This document shows, one piece after another, positions 1 to 7,825 of a stretch of DNA of 14,222 nt (positions within the stretch are counted from its first letter, which is position 1; every line of letters begins with the position of its first letter). The stretch covers positions 1-14,222 of the forward strand of contig JAKCCC010000011.1 in NCBI GenBank assembly GCA_021838985.1, given 5' to 3'. The translations under genes and the position numbers were made by a program. The DNA is from Planctomycetota bacterium (lineage in GTDB: Bacteria > Planctomycetota > Phycisphaerae > WQYP01). Under the pieces are notes generated by a model. It was given only the letters and a program-made list of their open reading frames with translations. It did not search any database and had not been told where the DNA came from.

Positions 1-916
1 GCGCCGCTTTGGCCGGGGCCAGCGTGTGCTTCGTCGCCGCGACCGCAGCCGGCACCTGGATGCGACTGCCCAGGCGCACCGGCTGCCGGAAATCAAAGGG
101 CGTTCCGGCTACCGGCAGAATTTGGCCGGTGGGGATCAAATCGCGGTTGACGGGCGTGTAATGGTTGGCATTCAGAGTAAGCACGTGGTCAAGGATATTG
201 TGGCCCGGACCGGCCAGATTGAAGTACGTGTGATTGGTCAGGTTCACCACCGTGGTTTCGCTGGCCACGGCGCGGAGGTCCACGAGCAACTCATTGTGCT
301 CCGTCAGCACGTAGTCGACATCCACCGCCAGCATGCCGGGAAAACCATTGGCCATCGGCGGGCTGACGAGTCGGAAACGAACTGCCGGTTGACCCAACTG
401 CGATTTCACCTTGCCGGTCCAAACCTGACGATCGAACGCATTAGGCCCGCCGTGCAGAGCGTTATGGCGGGGGCCATCATTGAGGGGAATGTGATAGGTT
501 TTGCCCCCCAGCGTGAACGTACCGTTGGCGATGCGGTTGGCGTAGCGACCAATGGTGGCGCCGAAGTAAGGATCATCCGCGGCGACATAGGCCGGTAGGC
601 TCGTGTACCCCAGGGCCACGTCGCCGATGTTGCCCCGCCCGTCCGGCACCCGAAGCCGCTGGACGCGGGCGCCGTAGCTTAGCAACTGTACCACCATGCC
701 GTTGGCGTTGGTCAACGTATATTGATACACCTTGGTGCCGTCGGGCATAACGCCGAACAAGGCTTTATAACAGCTTTGCTTCCGCGGCAGGTTCTCCACG
801 GCGGTTCCCGGTACCGACGTACAGCCGGTCAACGCCCACGCGGTCGCCGCGCCCATGGCCGCGATAAATCCGCGCCGAGACAGTTGTCCCAAGTTATTCG
901 GGTTCTCATTGGACAT
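1..916 (-). CDS. galM: Aldose 1-epimerase (galactose mutarotase), predicted Tat-exported lipoprotein, 3' end outside window
   Basis: Interconverts alpha and beta anomers of aldoses such as galactose or glucose. The 305 visible residues show the family's core: RYANRIANG at 124-132, NALHGG with the substrate-binding His155, NHTYFNL with the catalytic-acid His229, and PFDF with Asp275. The catalytic-base Glu normally lies near the C terminus and is beyond the window edge, so completeness is unknown. The N terminus is unusual: SRRGF (13-17), a hydrophobic stretch, then LTGC with Cys32. This fits a twin-arginine signal joined to a lipobox, so the enzyme probably acts outside the cytoplasm, anchored to a membrane. 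The ATG at 916 is preceded by GGAGGTG (930-924) with 7-base spacing, which settles the start. It diverges from the oxidoreductase fusion gene. The family call is secure; the location rests on the signal motif only. Confidence 0.93.
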   Translation of the reverse strand, partial: MSNENPNNLGQLSRRGFIAAMGAATAWALTGCTSVPGTAVENLPRKQSCYKALFGVMPDGTKVYQYTLTNANGMVVQLLSYGARVQRLRVPDGRGNIGDVALGYTSLPAYVAADDPYFGATIGRYANRIANGTFTLGGKTYHIPLNDGPRHNALHGGPNAFDRQVWTGKVKSQLGQPAVRFRLVSPPMANGFPGMLAVDVDYVLTEHNELLVDLRAVASETTVVNLTNHTYFNLAGPGHNILDHVLTLNANHYTPVNRDLIPTGQILPVAGTPFDFRQPVRLGSRIQVPAAVAATKHTLAPAKAA

Positions 917-963
917 GACGAAACACCTCCATAATTAGAAGATCACCCAACCTGATGCCGCGT

Positions 964-992
964 ACTATACCGCCCGCGGGAGCATCGAACAA
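964..992 (-). promoter_or_regulatory. Predicted sigma70-type promoter of the epimerase gene
   Basis: On the minus strand TTGTTC (992-987) and TATAGT (969-964) are separated by exactly 17 bases. Transcription would start near 957 and give a leader of about 40 bases ending in a strong GGAGGTG ribosome site. Match by eye only. Confidence 0.5.
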
Positions 993-1510
993 GTCCACTG
1001 GCGCCCCGGAATCCGGACGGATGCGGCGGGATTCCCGAACCAACAGCTTGGGTCGGCGTAAGGGTTAAGCCCGGCCAACCTAAGCGGCCGCACTCCTGCC
1101 GTATGGCTCCGCGGGATTGCCGCAAAATCCGGCCACACCTTTTCCTGAGGCGCGGGCCGATTATAGCGTGCCGGCAAAGAAAGTCCACAGTTGCCGGGGG
1201 ACAGCCCCTGCCACTACGGCGCGGCCATCATACCTGCCGGCCGTGGTGGCGACAAGGTCCAGCGCCGTTTCCAGCGAAAGAGAGGAAACGGCGTCCGCGC
1301 GGCCCACCGCAGGTTGTGACAATTTGCGGGCAGGGGCTTGCACGGCTCAATATGACCGATGACCCGGTGTCCGGTTCGCCCGCGGACGTCGCTGTAGCCG
1401 GTCGGAGAGTCGCCCCCAATGGAGACCGATGTCCCTATCGCCGATGCGTTAAAGACGAGGCCTGCTCCCAAATTTCGTTACACCCACACGCCACCGGCCC
1501 CGCCAAGCCA
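993..1510. other. Gene-poor divergent intergenic region between the epimerase and the oxidoreductase fusion
   Basis: No convincing coding sequence is seen. The reading frame of the fusion gene stays open upstream from about 1103, but the peptide is Arg/Pro/Gly-rich, resembles nothing recognisable and lacks a ribosome site, so it is read as GC-driven openness. The stretch holds several inverted repeats: a 7-bp pair at 1008-1014/1029-1035, a GGGG/CCCC pair near 1195-1208, and a perfect 10-bp hairpin at 1263-1293. A structured RNA is possible, but no known RNA family was recognised. Confidence 0.4.
1263..1293. repeat. Perfect 10-bp inverted repeat (hairpin) in the intergenic region
   Basis: CGCCGTTTCC at 1263-1272 is exactly complementary to GGAAACGGCG at 1284-1293, with an 11-base purine-rich loop, and a G-T pair could extend the stem. 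Neither strand has a T-tract after it, so it is not a classical intrinsic terminator. It lies about 220 bases upstream of the candidate promoter of the fusion gene and outside both predicted leaders. Confidence 0.6.
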
Positions 1511-1539
1511 TTGCCAATGAGGGGTGGACGCGGTAAATT
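1511..1539 (+). promoter_or_regulatory. Predicted sigma70-type promoter of the oxidoreductase fusion gene
   Basis: TTGCCA (1511-1516) and TAAATT (1534-1539) are 17 bases apart. The predicted start of transcription near 1546 leaves a leader of about 28 bases that ends in AAGGAG (1563-1568), 5 bases before the ATG. Each box differs from consensus at two positions. Confidence 0.4.
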
Positions 1540-1573
1540 GGCGCGCTTTGCCTGGGGTTACCAAGGAGACTTA

Positions 1574-3589
1574 ATGGAACGGGTGCTGCAGTGGGGCATT
1601 ATTGGCGCCGGACGAATCGCCGGGACATTCGCCAAGGGCTTGTTGGCCTCGAAAACCGGCGCGCTGGTCGGGGTGGCCAGCCGCCAACTGGAATCAGCGC
1701 AACGCTTTGGCTCCGATTTCCTGGCTGGTCGGTCGGTGCGACGTTTTGGCGGCTACGACCAGCTGCTGGCCTGGCCGCAGGTGCAGGCCGTGTACATCGC
1801 CACACCGCATCCGATGCATGCCCAGTGGGCGATCCGCGCCGCGCGGGCGGGTAAGCACGTGCTTTGTGAGAAGCCGCTGACGTTGAATTTCGCCGACGCC
1901 ATGCAAGTCGTGGAGGCGGCGCGGGAAAACGGCGTCACCCTGATGGAAGCGTTCATGTACCGCTGCCATCCCGTCATTCGCCGGCTGACGGAGCTGCTGC
2001 GGGATAAAGCGATCGGTGAACTGCGGATGATCGAAGCGTATTTCGGATTTCAGGCTGGCGCGGTTTACGAAAGCCGGATCCTGAAAAACGAACTCGGTGG
2101 TGGCGGCATTCTGGACGTGGGCTGTTACGCCGTATCGCTGGCCCGACTGGCGGCGGGTGTGGCCGCGGGCAGGGAATTTCTGGATCCAGTGGAAGTTTTA
2201 GCCGCCGGCCACATTGGCCCGCGCAGCGGCGTGGATGAATACACCTTCGCCACTTTGAAGTTTCCCAACGCAGTCGTAGCCAGCGTCGGTACCGCCGTGC
2301 AGTGCCAGATGGACAACGAGGTGCGTCTTTACGGCAGCGAAGGGAAAATCCATGTTCCCGCCCCGTGGGTCCCGCCGGAAAAAGGCAACAAGATTATCCT
2401 GCAGCGGGCGGGCCAGCCGGGGGAGGATATCCTCATCGAGGCGCCGGCCAATGTCTATACGCTGGAGGCGGATACCTTCGCCGCGGCGGTAAACGCGGGG
2501 CAACAACAGGCGGCCTGGCCGGCCATGACGTGGGCGGACACGCTGGGGAATATGAAGACCCTGGACCGGTGGCGAACCGCCCTGGGTCTGCGGTACGAGC
2601 AGGAAAAACCGGAAAACCGCACCGCGGCTCTGCATGGTTCGCCGCTAACCGTACGGCCGAAAAATATTATGCAATATCGCGCCATAGCCGGTGTGGGCAA
2701 GCCTGTGGCGCGTCTCGTGTTCGGCGTGGACAAGGTTGGTCTGTCGAGTTTTCCCATGGCCGCGGCCATGTTCGATGATTATTTCGAACGGGGTGGCAAC
2801 GCGTTTGACACCGCCTGGCTCTACGGCGGCGGCGACATGGAAAAGGCGTTGGGGCACTGGCTGAAAACGCGGGGGGTCCGCAAGCAAACGGTCATCCTGG
2901 ACAAGGGCGCGCACACGCCCGACTGTTACCCGGAAGCGATCACACGGCAGCTCGGGGAAAGCCTGGAACGCCTGCAGACGGACTACCTGGATATTTACAT
3001 GATGCACCGGGACAATCCCGAAGTGCCCGTCGGCGAGTTTGTGGAAGTGCTCAACGAACACCGGCGGGCCGGCCGCATGCGTGCCTTCGGCGGGTCGAAC
3101 TGGACGTTGGCGCGAGTGCAGGCATTCAACGATTACGCCCGGTCCAAGGGGCTGACGCCTTTTGCCGCGGTGAGCAATAATTTCAGCCTAGCGCGGATGA
3201 TTAATCCGCCGTGGGACGGCTGCATCAGCAGTTCCGACGCGGAAGCGCGGGCGTGGCTGGAAAAGGAACAATTTCCGCTGATGGCCTGGAGCAGCCAGGC
3301 CCGTGGTTTTTTTACGCAGCGCGCCGCCCCGGATAAAGTCTCCGATCAAGAGCTGGTGCGTTGCTGGTATTCGCCGGACAATTTTCAGCGGCAGCAGCGC
3401 GCGCAAGAGCTGGCCGCCCGGAAAGGCGTCACGCCGATTGTCATCGCTCTGGCTTACGTGCTTTGCCAGCCGTTCCCCACATTTGCTTTGATTGGCCCGG
3501 CCGTGATTGAGGAAACCCGCGACAGTTTCAAGGCGCTCCAGGTCCAACTGACACGGGAAGAGCTGCGGTGGCTGAATCTGGAAGAGTGA
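1574..3589 (+). CDS. Fusion of Gfo/Idh/MocA-family oxidoreductase and aldo/keto reductase (671 aa)
   Basis: Two complete NAD(P)-dependent oxidoreductases in one chain. Module 1 (about 1-343) has the Rossmann loop GAGRIAG (11-17), the EKP motif (99-101, catalytic Lys100) and GGGGILDVGCY (175-185). Its Asp181 and Tyr185 sit where dimeric dihydrodiol dehydrogenase-type members carry active-site residues. A linker at 344-366 leads to module 2 (about 367-671), an aldo/keto reductase with a full tetrad: Asp412 and Tyr417 in FDTAWLYG, Lys444 in LDKG, His478 in MMHRD. GGSNW (506-510) and WSSQARGFF (572-580) are typical cofactor-side motifs. ATG 1574 is chosen over upstream in-frame starts because AAGGAG precedes it and MERVLQWGIIGAG is a normal family N terminus. 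There is no signal peptide, so it is cytoplasmic. No ribosome site precedes Met367, so module 2 is not made separately. The substrate is unknown; a sugar or polyol is likely from the neighbours. Confidence 0.9.
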   Translation: MERVLQWGIIGAGRIAGTFAKGLLASKTGALVGVASRQLESAQRFGSDFLAGRSVRRFGGYDQLLAWPQVQAVYIATPHPMHAQWAIRAARAGKHVLCEKPLTLNFADAMQVVEAARENGVTLMEAFMYRCHPVIRRLTELLRDKAIGELRMIEAYFGFQAGAVYESRILKNELGGGGILDVGCYAVSLARLAAGVAAGREFLDPVEVLAAGHIGPRSGVDEYTFATLKFPNAVVASVGTAVQCQMDNEVRLYGSEGKIHVPAPWVPPEKGNKIILQRAGQPGEDILIEAPANVYTLEADTFAAAVNAGQQQAAWPAMTWADTLGNMKTLDRWRTALGLRYEQEKPENRTAALHGSPLTVRPKNIMQYRAIAGVGKPVARLVFGVDKVGLSSFPMAAAMFDDYFERGGNAFDTAWLYGGGDMEKALGHWLKTRGVRKQTVILDKGAHTPDCYPEAITRQLGESLERLQTDYLDIYMMHRDNPEVPVGEFVEVLNEHRRAGRMRAFGGSNWTLARVQAFNDYARSKGLTPFAAVSNNFSLARMINPPWDGCISSSDAEARAWLEKEQFPLMAWSSQARGFFTQRAAPDKVSDQELVRCWYSPDNFQRQQRAQELAARKGVTPIVIALAYVLCQPFPTFALIGPAVIEETRDSFKALQVQLTREELRWLNLEE

Positions 3590-3668
3590 TCCGCGGATAA
3601 CGCTGATCGGCGCCATCGGCGGATCGTTTTCCGTCGGTCTGGCGGTGGCACGTTCGGCGGCGGCGGAA

Positions 3669-6632
3669 CTACGCCAGCTTGAGCGCCACGGACGCGATAC
3701 CATGGGCGGGGATTTTGACGCTGACCGTGTGGTTCGCCGCCGGAGCGGTTGATTCCGCCAGCGGACGCTCCAGCAGATCCACTTCCTGCACTTTTTGCAC
3801 CTCGCCCAACAGTTTAGGATCCAGGCCGATCCGCGCGGTTACGGTTTTCGCGGACGGATTAAACAGGCGCAGCAACATGGCGTTGCCCGCCTCGGTTTTC
3901 TTGACGGCGCCCAAGACCACCGATTCGCCGGCCAGCGTGATAAACCTGCCGGTTGCCGGCAGCCGGCCCTTATGCACGTCCGTGCCGATTACACGTAAAG
4001 CGTGGTTAAATTCCTGACCAATGGCGATGGCCTCAGAGACGGGCATTTCGCCCGCGAAGGGCTGGAGCGCCACGTGGACGTCATGGGCGCCGATCTCCGG
4101 GAGAATATCCGGTTCGTAGCTGCTGCGGATCAGGGTCAGGCGCAGCGTGGCAGCATGGAGGCTATGGCCGTATTTACAGTCGTTGAGCAGCAGACAGCCC
4201 GCGGCCTGCTTGGCGCATTGGCCGGAAACCTGCGCCCATTGCAGCGCCGGAACCTCTTCGCCGTCGTGCAGCGCACGGTCCACCGCGCCGAAGGGAATTT
4301 CATAGCGTCCCCGGCTGTCGCGCAGCGCCAGGGGAAAGGCAAAACGCAACGTCGGCACGCCAACTTCGGCGGCGCCGTGCGGATACCACAGCCCCTTTTG
4401 CGCCTCGACGGTAGTGACGGGTTTGAAATCTTCCGGAATACCGCGCTGGAACCACAGTGCTTTCAGGTGCAGATACAATTTCGGATCGCCAGCCCGCAAT
4501 TCATAGGTCAGCGTGCCGCTGGACTGGCGAATCCGCCAATCCACTTCGAGGCTCGCCTTATACGGGCCGGTCCAACCACGGCGCAGAGCTACGACCGTTG
4601 GCATTTCCACCGGGCCGGTGTGGTCGATCGACCAGGCGGACATGGGATGCGGCCGCTCCACCGCGTACTCCAGGGTGGCGGCGCCGGGGGCGGCATCAAT
4701 GAGCGCCAGGCCGCTGCGCTTATCCACCAGCCGACGGATGGCGCCGGTGGCGACGTCGAGTTCCACCCGCAGCAGATCATTCTCCAGTCCTTCCGGGCCG
4801 CGCTCAATGGGCGCGTAGACGCAATGGTGGACCGGGCCGATCTGCCTGGCAATGGGCGGCGGCAATGGCGCGGCTTCTTCGGTAACCGTATAGCGGCTGT
4901 AGCCCAAGCCACCGGTCAGGGCGGGGAATGCCAGCGTCACGGAGTCGTGCCCCCAGTAGGCGGCGCTCTTGACGAGTTGGGCCGCCACGGCGGTGCCGTC
5001 GGGGCGGCGCACCGCAAAAACCCGGGACTTTAAGGGCACGGAGCCGGGTGGGGCATTGTCCCAGATCGTCGCTTCCACGATCTCGGAGCGCTCCCGGGCG
5101 GTGGGGTTAAAAATCACGAAGGGTCGCGGTCCCTGGCCGGCGCTTTGCTCGGAGGCGGCCAGTTCGCCGTCAGCGGAATGAAAACCAACGCCCGCTCCCA
5201 GGGCGCTGGCGATTTTCGAAGCGGGCGTGGCGCGTGGCTCCGGCCGGACCGGTTCGGGCACGGAAGTGTCGACCAGCCCCGCCAGATGGCGCCACGCCGC
5301 CGTCTCCGCCTGGCTGGTGATCGCCATGGTCTTTTGAAATAAGCCGTGGGTGTAGGTACGCGTATCGTGCACGCCGGAGCCGGGCAAAATGTCGTGGAAT
5401 TGCGAAAACAGGGTGTCGCGCCACGCCTCCAGGAACAGGTCCGCCGGGTAATGCTGCCGGTCCACCAGCAGGGCCAGGGTGCCAGCCAGTTCCGCGTCCG
5501 CCAGCCGATTTTCCGCGAAGCGGTTGGCCTTCTTGATCAGGGTCTGGGTGGTATAGCAGCCGGTAAATTCGGTATTGAATTCGCCGCGGAGCACCGGCAG
5601 TTTTTCGGCCTGTTTTTCCAGGCGTTCGTAGAAGGTCCGGGCGGTGGAAAACGCCAGGGTGGGGAAGATGGGCCAGCGGTTCATGTCGATGGCCCGCAGG
5701 ATGTCCCGCCGCGTCGGCCCGCCGCCATGATCCCCTACGCCGTATACGAACATATAGTCATGGCCGCCGGTCAGCTTGACGAACTTGTGAAAAGGCTCCA
5801 GCAGGGCGGGGGTGATCTGGCCGTTGTAACCCAGCTCCATGTCGTTGCGGACCAACACCCGCGCCCCATCCGGGCCTTCCCACCAGAAGGCGCCCGGCTT
5901 GCTGGCCGTATGCACGCCGGGACGATGCAGATACAGATATTTTACTCCGCCCCGCACCAGGTACGTTGGCACGGTGGCGGCATGACCGAACGTGTCGGGC
6001 GACCAGTCGATCGCCACATCCTCAGGCCGCAGGCCGAACAATTGCTTCATGTACGCCCGTGTATAGAGCAAATGGCGGCAGAGGCTCTCCCCGCCGGCCA
6101 TATTTTTGTCCCCCTCCACCCAGTGGCTGGCGGTTACTTCCCAGCGGCGTTGTTTAACCCGCTGGGCCACTTTTTCCAGCACATCGGGACGGTGCCGTTC
6201 TATTGCCGCGTAAATGCTGGCCTGGCTCTGGGAGAGCTTGAAATCGGGATATTCGTCCATCAGCCGCAACACGGTCAAGAAGGTATCCACGCTGACGGCG
6301 ACCGTTTCCGGCCAGGACCACATCCAGTTCATGTCGATATGCGCATGCCCAATACAATGGATAGTGTAGGATTTGGCGGCTGCACCCAGCGGCGCCAACA
6401 GCGCCTCCACGGCGCTGACGGCATCGGGCAGGGCGTCGAGCTTGCCGTGGCGCAGGGCATCCAGCATTTGCGCGCGGGCCTGCCCTACCAGGGGTCGCCA
6501 CGCCGCCGCGGAGTCGGGCTGTAATTCACACAGGCGGTCCGCAAAATCCAATTCGGCTTCCACCCGCTCGATCCAATGTTGCTGCGGACCGGAGGCCTCG
6601 GCCCAGATGGCGGTCAGATTTGTCTTGCTCAT
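3669..6632 (-). CDS. Glycoside hydrolase family 38 alpha-mannosidase (987 aa)
   Basis: A retaining, zinc-dependent alpha-mannosidase that would trim alpha-mannosides. HAHID (96-100, zinc ligands His98 and Asp100), WSPDTFGH (210-217, nucleophile Asp213) and FHDILPGS (412-419, ligand His413) make the complete GH38 metal and catalytic site. DHGGGPT (301-307) and the helical segment after about 346 are also family-typical. A linker rich in Ala, Gly, Pro and Ser (about 459-502) leads into the large beta-sandwich region that begins RPFVIFNP (503-510). The length is normal for bacterial members. The start at 6632 is preferred over an ATG 14 codons upstream because GAAAGGA (6645-6639) sits 6 bases before it. 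No signal peptide is seen, so a cytoplasmic enzyme acting on imported oligosaccharides is likely. It converges on the oxidoreductase fusion gene with a 79-base gap and no clear terminator. Confidence 0.94.
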   Translation of the reverse strand: MSKTNLTAIWAEASGPQQHWIERVEAELDFADRLCELQPDSAAAWRPLVGQARAQMLDALRHGKLDALPDAVSAVEALLAPLGAAAKSYTIHCIGHAHIDMNWMWSWPETVAVSVDTFLTVLRLMDEYPDFKLSQSQASIYAAIERHRPDVLEKVAQRVKQRRWEVTASHWVEGDKNMAGGESLCRHLLYTRAYMKQLFGLRPEDVAIDWSPDTFGHAATVPTYLVRGGVKYLYLHRPGVHTASKPGAFWWEGPDGARVLVRNDMELGYNGQITPALLEPFHKFVKLTGGHDYMFVYGVGDHGGGPTRRDILRAIDMNRWPIFPTLAFSTARTFYERLEKQAEKLPVLRGEFNTEFTGCYTTQTLIKKANRFAENRLADAELAGTLALLVDRQHYPADLFLEAWRDTLFSQFHDILPGSGVHDTRTYTHGLFQKTMAITSQAETAAWRHLAGLVDTSVPEPVRPEPRATPASKIASALGAGVGFHSADGELAASEQSAGQGPRPFVIFNPTARERSEIVEATIWDNAPPGSVPLKSRVFAVRRPDGTAVAAQLVKSAAYWGHDSVTLAFPALTGGLGYSRYTVTEEAAPLPPPIARQIGPVHHCVYAPIERGPEGLENDLLRVELDVATGAIRRLVDKRSGLALIDAAPGAATLEYAVERPHPMSAWSIDHTGPVEMPTVVALRRGWTGPYKASLEVDWRIRQSSGTLTYELRAGDPKLYLHLKALWFQRGIPEDFKPVTTVEAQKGLWYPHGAAEVGVPTLRFAFPLALRDSRGRYEIPFGAVDRALHDGEEVPALQWAQVSGQCAKQAAGCLLLNDCKYGHSLHAATLRLTLIRSSYEPDILPEIGAHDVHVALQPFAGEMPVSEAIAIGQEFNHALRVIGTDVHKGRLPATGRFITLAGESVVLGAVKKTEAGNAMLLRLFNPSAKTVTARIGLDPKLLGEVQKVQEVDLLERPLAESTAPAANHTVSVKIPAHGIASVALKLA

Positions 6633-6680
6633 CAAAAATCCTTTCGAGTCAGGCAGCGGGCGGCGCTGCGCCAACCAGTC

Positions 6681-6708
6681 ATTGTGGCCATACCGGGACC
6701 GTTGTCAA
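6681..6708 (-). promoter_or_regulatory. Predicted promoter of the GH38 mannosidase gene
   Basis: On the minus strand a consensus TTGACA (6708-6703) is followed after 16 bases by CACAAT (6686-6681), which matches the -10 consensus at four positions. It would give a leader of about 40 bases. Confidence 0.4.
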
Positions 6709-6783
6709 CCGTATCCGGGGCGGGGGCTTGTGGACCCGCATCGGAGTGCATGACAGGACGGGTTGAGCGCGGTCAGCGGATGT

Positions 6784-6812
6784 TTGCGGAGACCAGGTAC
6801 GACGGTTATACT
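6784..6812 (+). promoter_or_regulatory. Predicted promoter of the rpsL-rpsG operon
   Basis: TATACT (6807-6812) is a good -10 box; TTGCGG (6784-6789) lies 17 bases upstream as a weak -35 box. Transcription from near 6819 leaves a leader of about 68 bases before rpsL. The 6709-6886 stretch otherwise shows no gene. Confidence 0.45.
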
Positions 6813-6886
6813 ACCCGATTTACGGCGCCGGCCGGGGAGAATTCCAGAGCTTCGGTGCTGGAAAGCGTACGTGAAGGTTATCCTAA

Positions 6887-7258
6887 ATGCCAACCATCAA
6901 CCAGTTGATCCGTCATCCGCGGCGCCCCTTAAGCCGTATCAATAAGGTCAAGGACCTGCAGCGGTCTCCCCAGAAACGTGGGGTGTGCCTGTTGGTCAAG
7001 ACCCAGACGCCGAAGAAGCCGAATTCCGCGCTGCGCAAGGTGGCGCGGGTGCGGCTGTCCAATGGGCGCGAAGTGACGGCCTATATTCCCGGCATCGACC
7101 ATAACCTGCAGGAGCACTCCATCGTGCTGGTGCGCGGCGGGCGCGTGCGCGACCTTCCAGGCGTGCGCTACCATATTGTGCGCGGCGTTCTGGACGCTGG
7201 CAGCGTGGAAGCGCGGCGTCGGAGCCGCTCCAAATACGGAGCCAAGAAACCGAAGTAG
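6887..7258 (+). CDS. rpsL: 30S ribosomal protein S12
   Basis: S12 sits at the decoding centre of the small ribosomal subunit and controls translational accuracy. The 123-residue protein has the standard length. It shows QKRGVC (29-34), the loop [11 protein letters not shown] (41-51) with Lys43, and [13 protein letters not shown] (84-96), in which Asp89 is the residue methylthiolated in many bacteria. Position 88, Lys in Escherichia coli, is Arg here; changes at that position are known to give streptomycin resistance. The ATG is preceded by GAAGG (6873-6877). It is first in an operon with rpsG, the usual str order, but fusA and tuf do not follow. Confidence 0.98.
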   Translation: MPTINQLIRHPRRPLSRINKVKDLQRSPQKRGVCLLVKTQTPKKPNSALRKVARVRLSNGREVTAYIPGIDHNLQEHSIVLVRGGRVRDLPGVRYHIVRGVLDAGSVEARRRSRSKYGAKKPK

Positions 7259-7348
7259 ATTGTAGGGGTTGGGTGGCAGCTTGCAGGGCTGGTTGCCGCG
7301 CTCTAATCCCTAACCGCTAAAACCTGGAACTTAGAACAAGGAAACCGC
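7259..7348 (+). promoter_or_regulatory. rpsL-rpsG intercistronic spacer, possible S7 autoregulatory leader
   Basis: The 90-base spacer is close in length to the E. coli S12-S7 intercistronic region, where S7 binds its own mRNA. A stem can form between AGGGGTT (7264-7270) and AATCCCT (7305-7311), with one G-U pair, and shorter pairings lie inside. The 3' part is a run of degenerate heptamers ending at the rpsG ribosome site AAGGA (7338-7342). A regulatory role is inferred by analogy; the sequence itself is not obviously like the E. coli site. Confidence 0.3.
7303..7337 (+). repeat. Five degenerate heptanucleotide repeats, consensus CTARAAC
   Basis: Five consecutive 7-base units fill this stretch. 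The last three are CTAAAAC, CTGGAAC and TTAGAAC; the first two (from 7303 and 7310) are more diverged. The 17 bases at 7317-7333 match 12839-12855 downstream of infC at 16 positions. The tract touches the rpsG ribosome site. Confidence 0.6.
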
Positions 7349-7825
7349 ATGGGCGCCAAGTCCTTCACCGTCAGCCATACCCATTTGAAGCCAGATCCGG
7401 TTTATCAGTCGCTGGTAATCGCCAAATTTATCAACTGTCTGATGCATTCCGGCAAAAAGGCCACAGCGCAGCGCGTCTTCTACGGAGCGCTGGAACTGGT
7501 GGCGCAGCGGGTCAAAGAGGCCAAGCCCAACGAGATTTTTGAAACCGCCATCAACAATGTCAAACCGAATCTTGAAACGCGTTCGCGGCGCGTGGGCGGG
7601 CAGAACTACCAGGTGCCGATGGCGGTCGGCCAGCAGCGGCAACAGTCGCTGGCGATCCGTTGGCTCATTGAGGCGGCGCGGACCAAAAAGGGCAAACCGA
7701 TGGTGGAGCGGCTGGCGGAGGAAATCGTGGCGGCCAGCAAGCGGGAGGGGGCGGCGATGCAAACCCGGGAAAACGTGCATAAGATGGCCGAGGCCAACCG
7801 CGCCTTCGCCCATTTCGCCTGGTAG
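7349..7825 (+). CDS. rpsG: 30S ribosomal protein S7
   Basis: S7 binds the 3' major domain of 16S rRNA, nucleates assembly of the subunit head and, in E. coli, represses its own operon. The 158-residue length is normal. It has the family core LKPDPVYQS near residue 13, IAKFINCLMHSGKK (24-37), ETAINNVKP, RRVGGQNYQVP and the C-terminal KREGAAMQTRENVHKMAEANRAF region, here split only for reading. The N terminus (MGAKSFTVSHTH) differs from the common basic start and is specific to this lineage. The ATG follows AAGGA at 7-base spacing. The gene ends 6 bases from the stop of the convergent pilB-like gene, and no intrinsic terminator is visible between them. Confidence 0.98.
   Translation: MGAKSFTVSHTHLKPDPVYQSLVIAKFINCLMHSGKKATAQRVFYGALELVAQRVKEAKPNEIFETAINNVKPNLETRSRRVGGQNYQVPMAVGQQRQQSLAIRWLIEAARTKKGKPMVERLAEEIVAASKREGAAMQTRENVHKMAEANRAFAHFAW

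Noticed and set aside
26..598. 190-codon plus-strand open frame opposite the epimerase
   Set aside because: The minus strand carries the conserved mutarotase motifs and signal peptide across the same bases.
1171..1340. Possible RNase P RNA, because AAAGTCC near 1180 recalls the conserved AGGAAAGTCC box
   Set aside because: The other conserved RNase P boxes, such as ACAGAGA-type and the 3' partner segments, were not found in the following bases.
1103..1573. In-frame upstream extension of the fusion gene to 1103, giving 828 residues
   Set aside because: The extra 157 residues are Arg/Pro/Gly-rich and unlike the family, while AAGGAG sits right before ATG 1574, where the Rossmann domain begins.
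3590..3668. Possible bidirectional terminator between the fusion gene and the mannosidase
   Set aside because: Only short imperfect pairings were found and no T-tract on either strand.
4002..6524. Long plus-strand open frames (343 and 392 codons) opposite the mannosidase
   Set aside because: The opposite strand encodes a protein with all GH38 motifs; the plus-strand peptides match nothing and are expected in GC-rich DNA.
6633..6674. Longer start of the GH38 gene at 6674
   Set aside because: The added 14 residues lack a ribosome site of their own and begin at about the predicted transcription start; GAAAGGA supports 6632.
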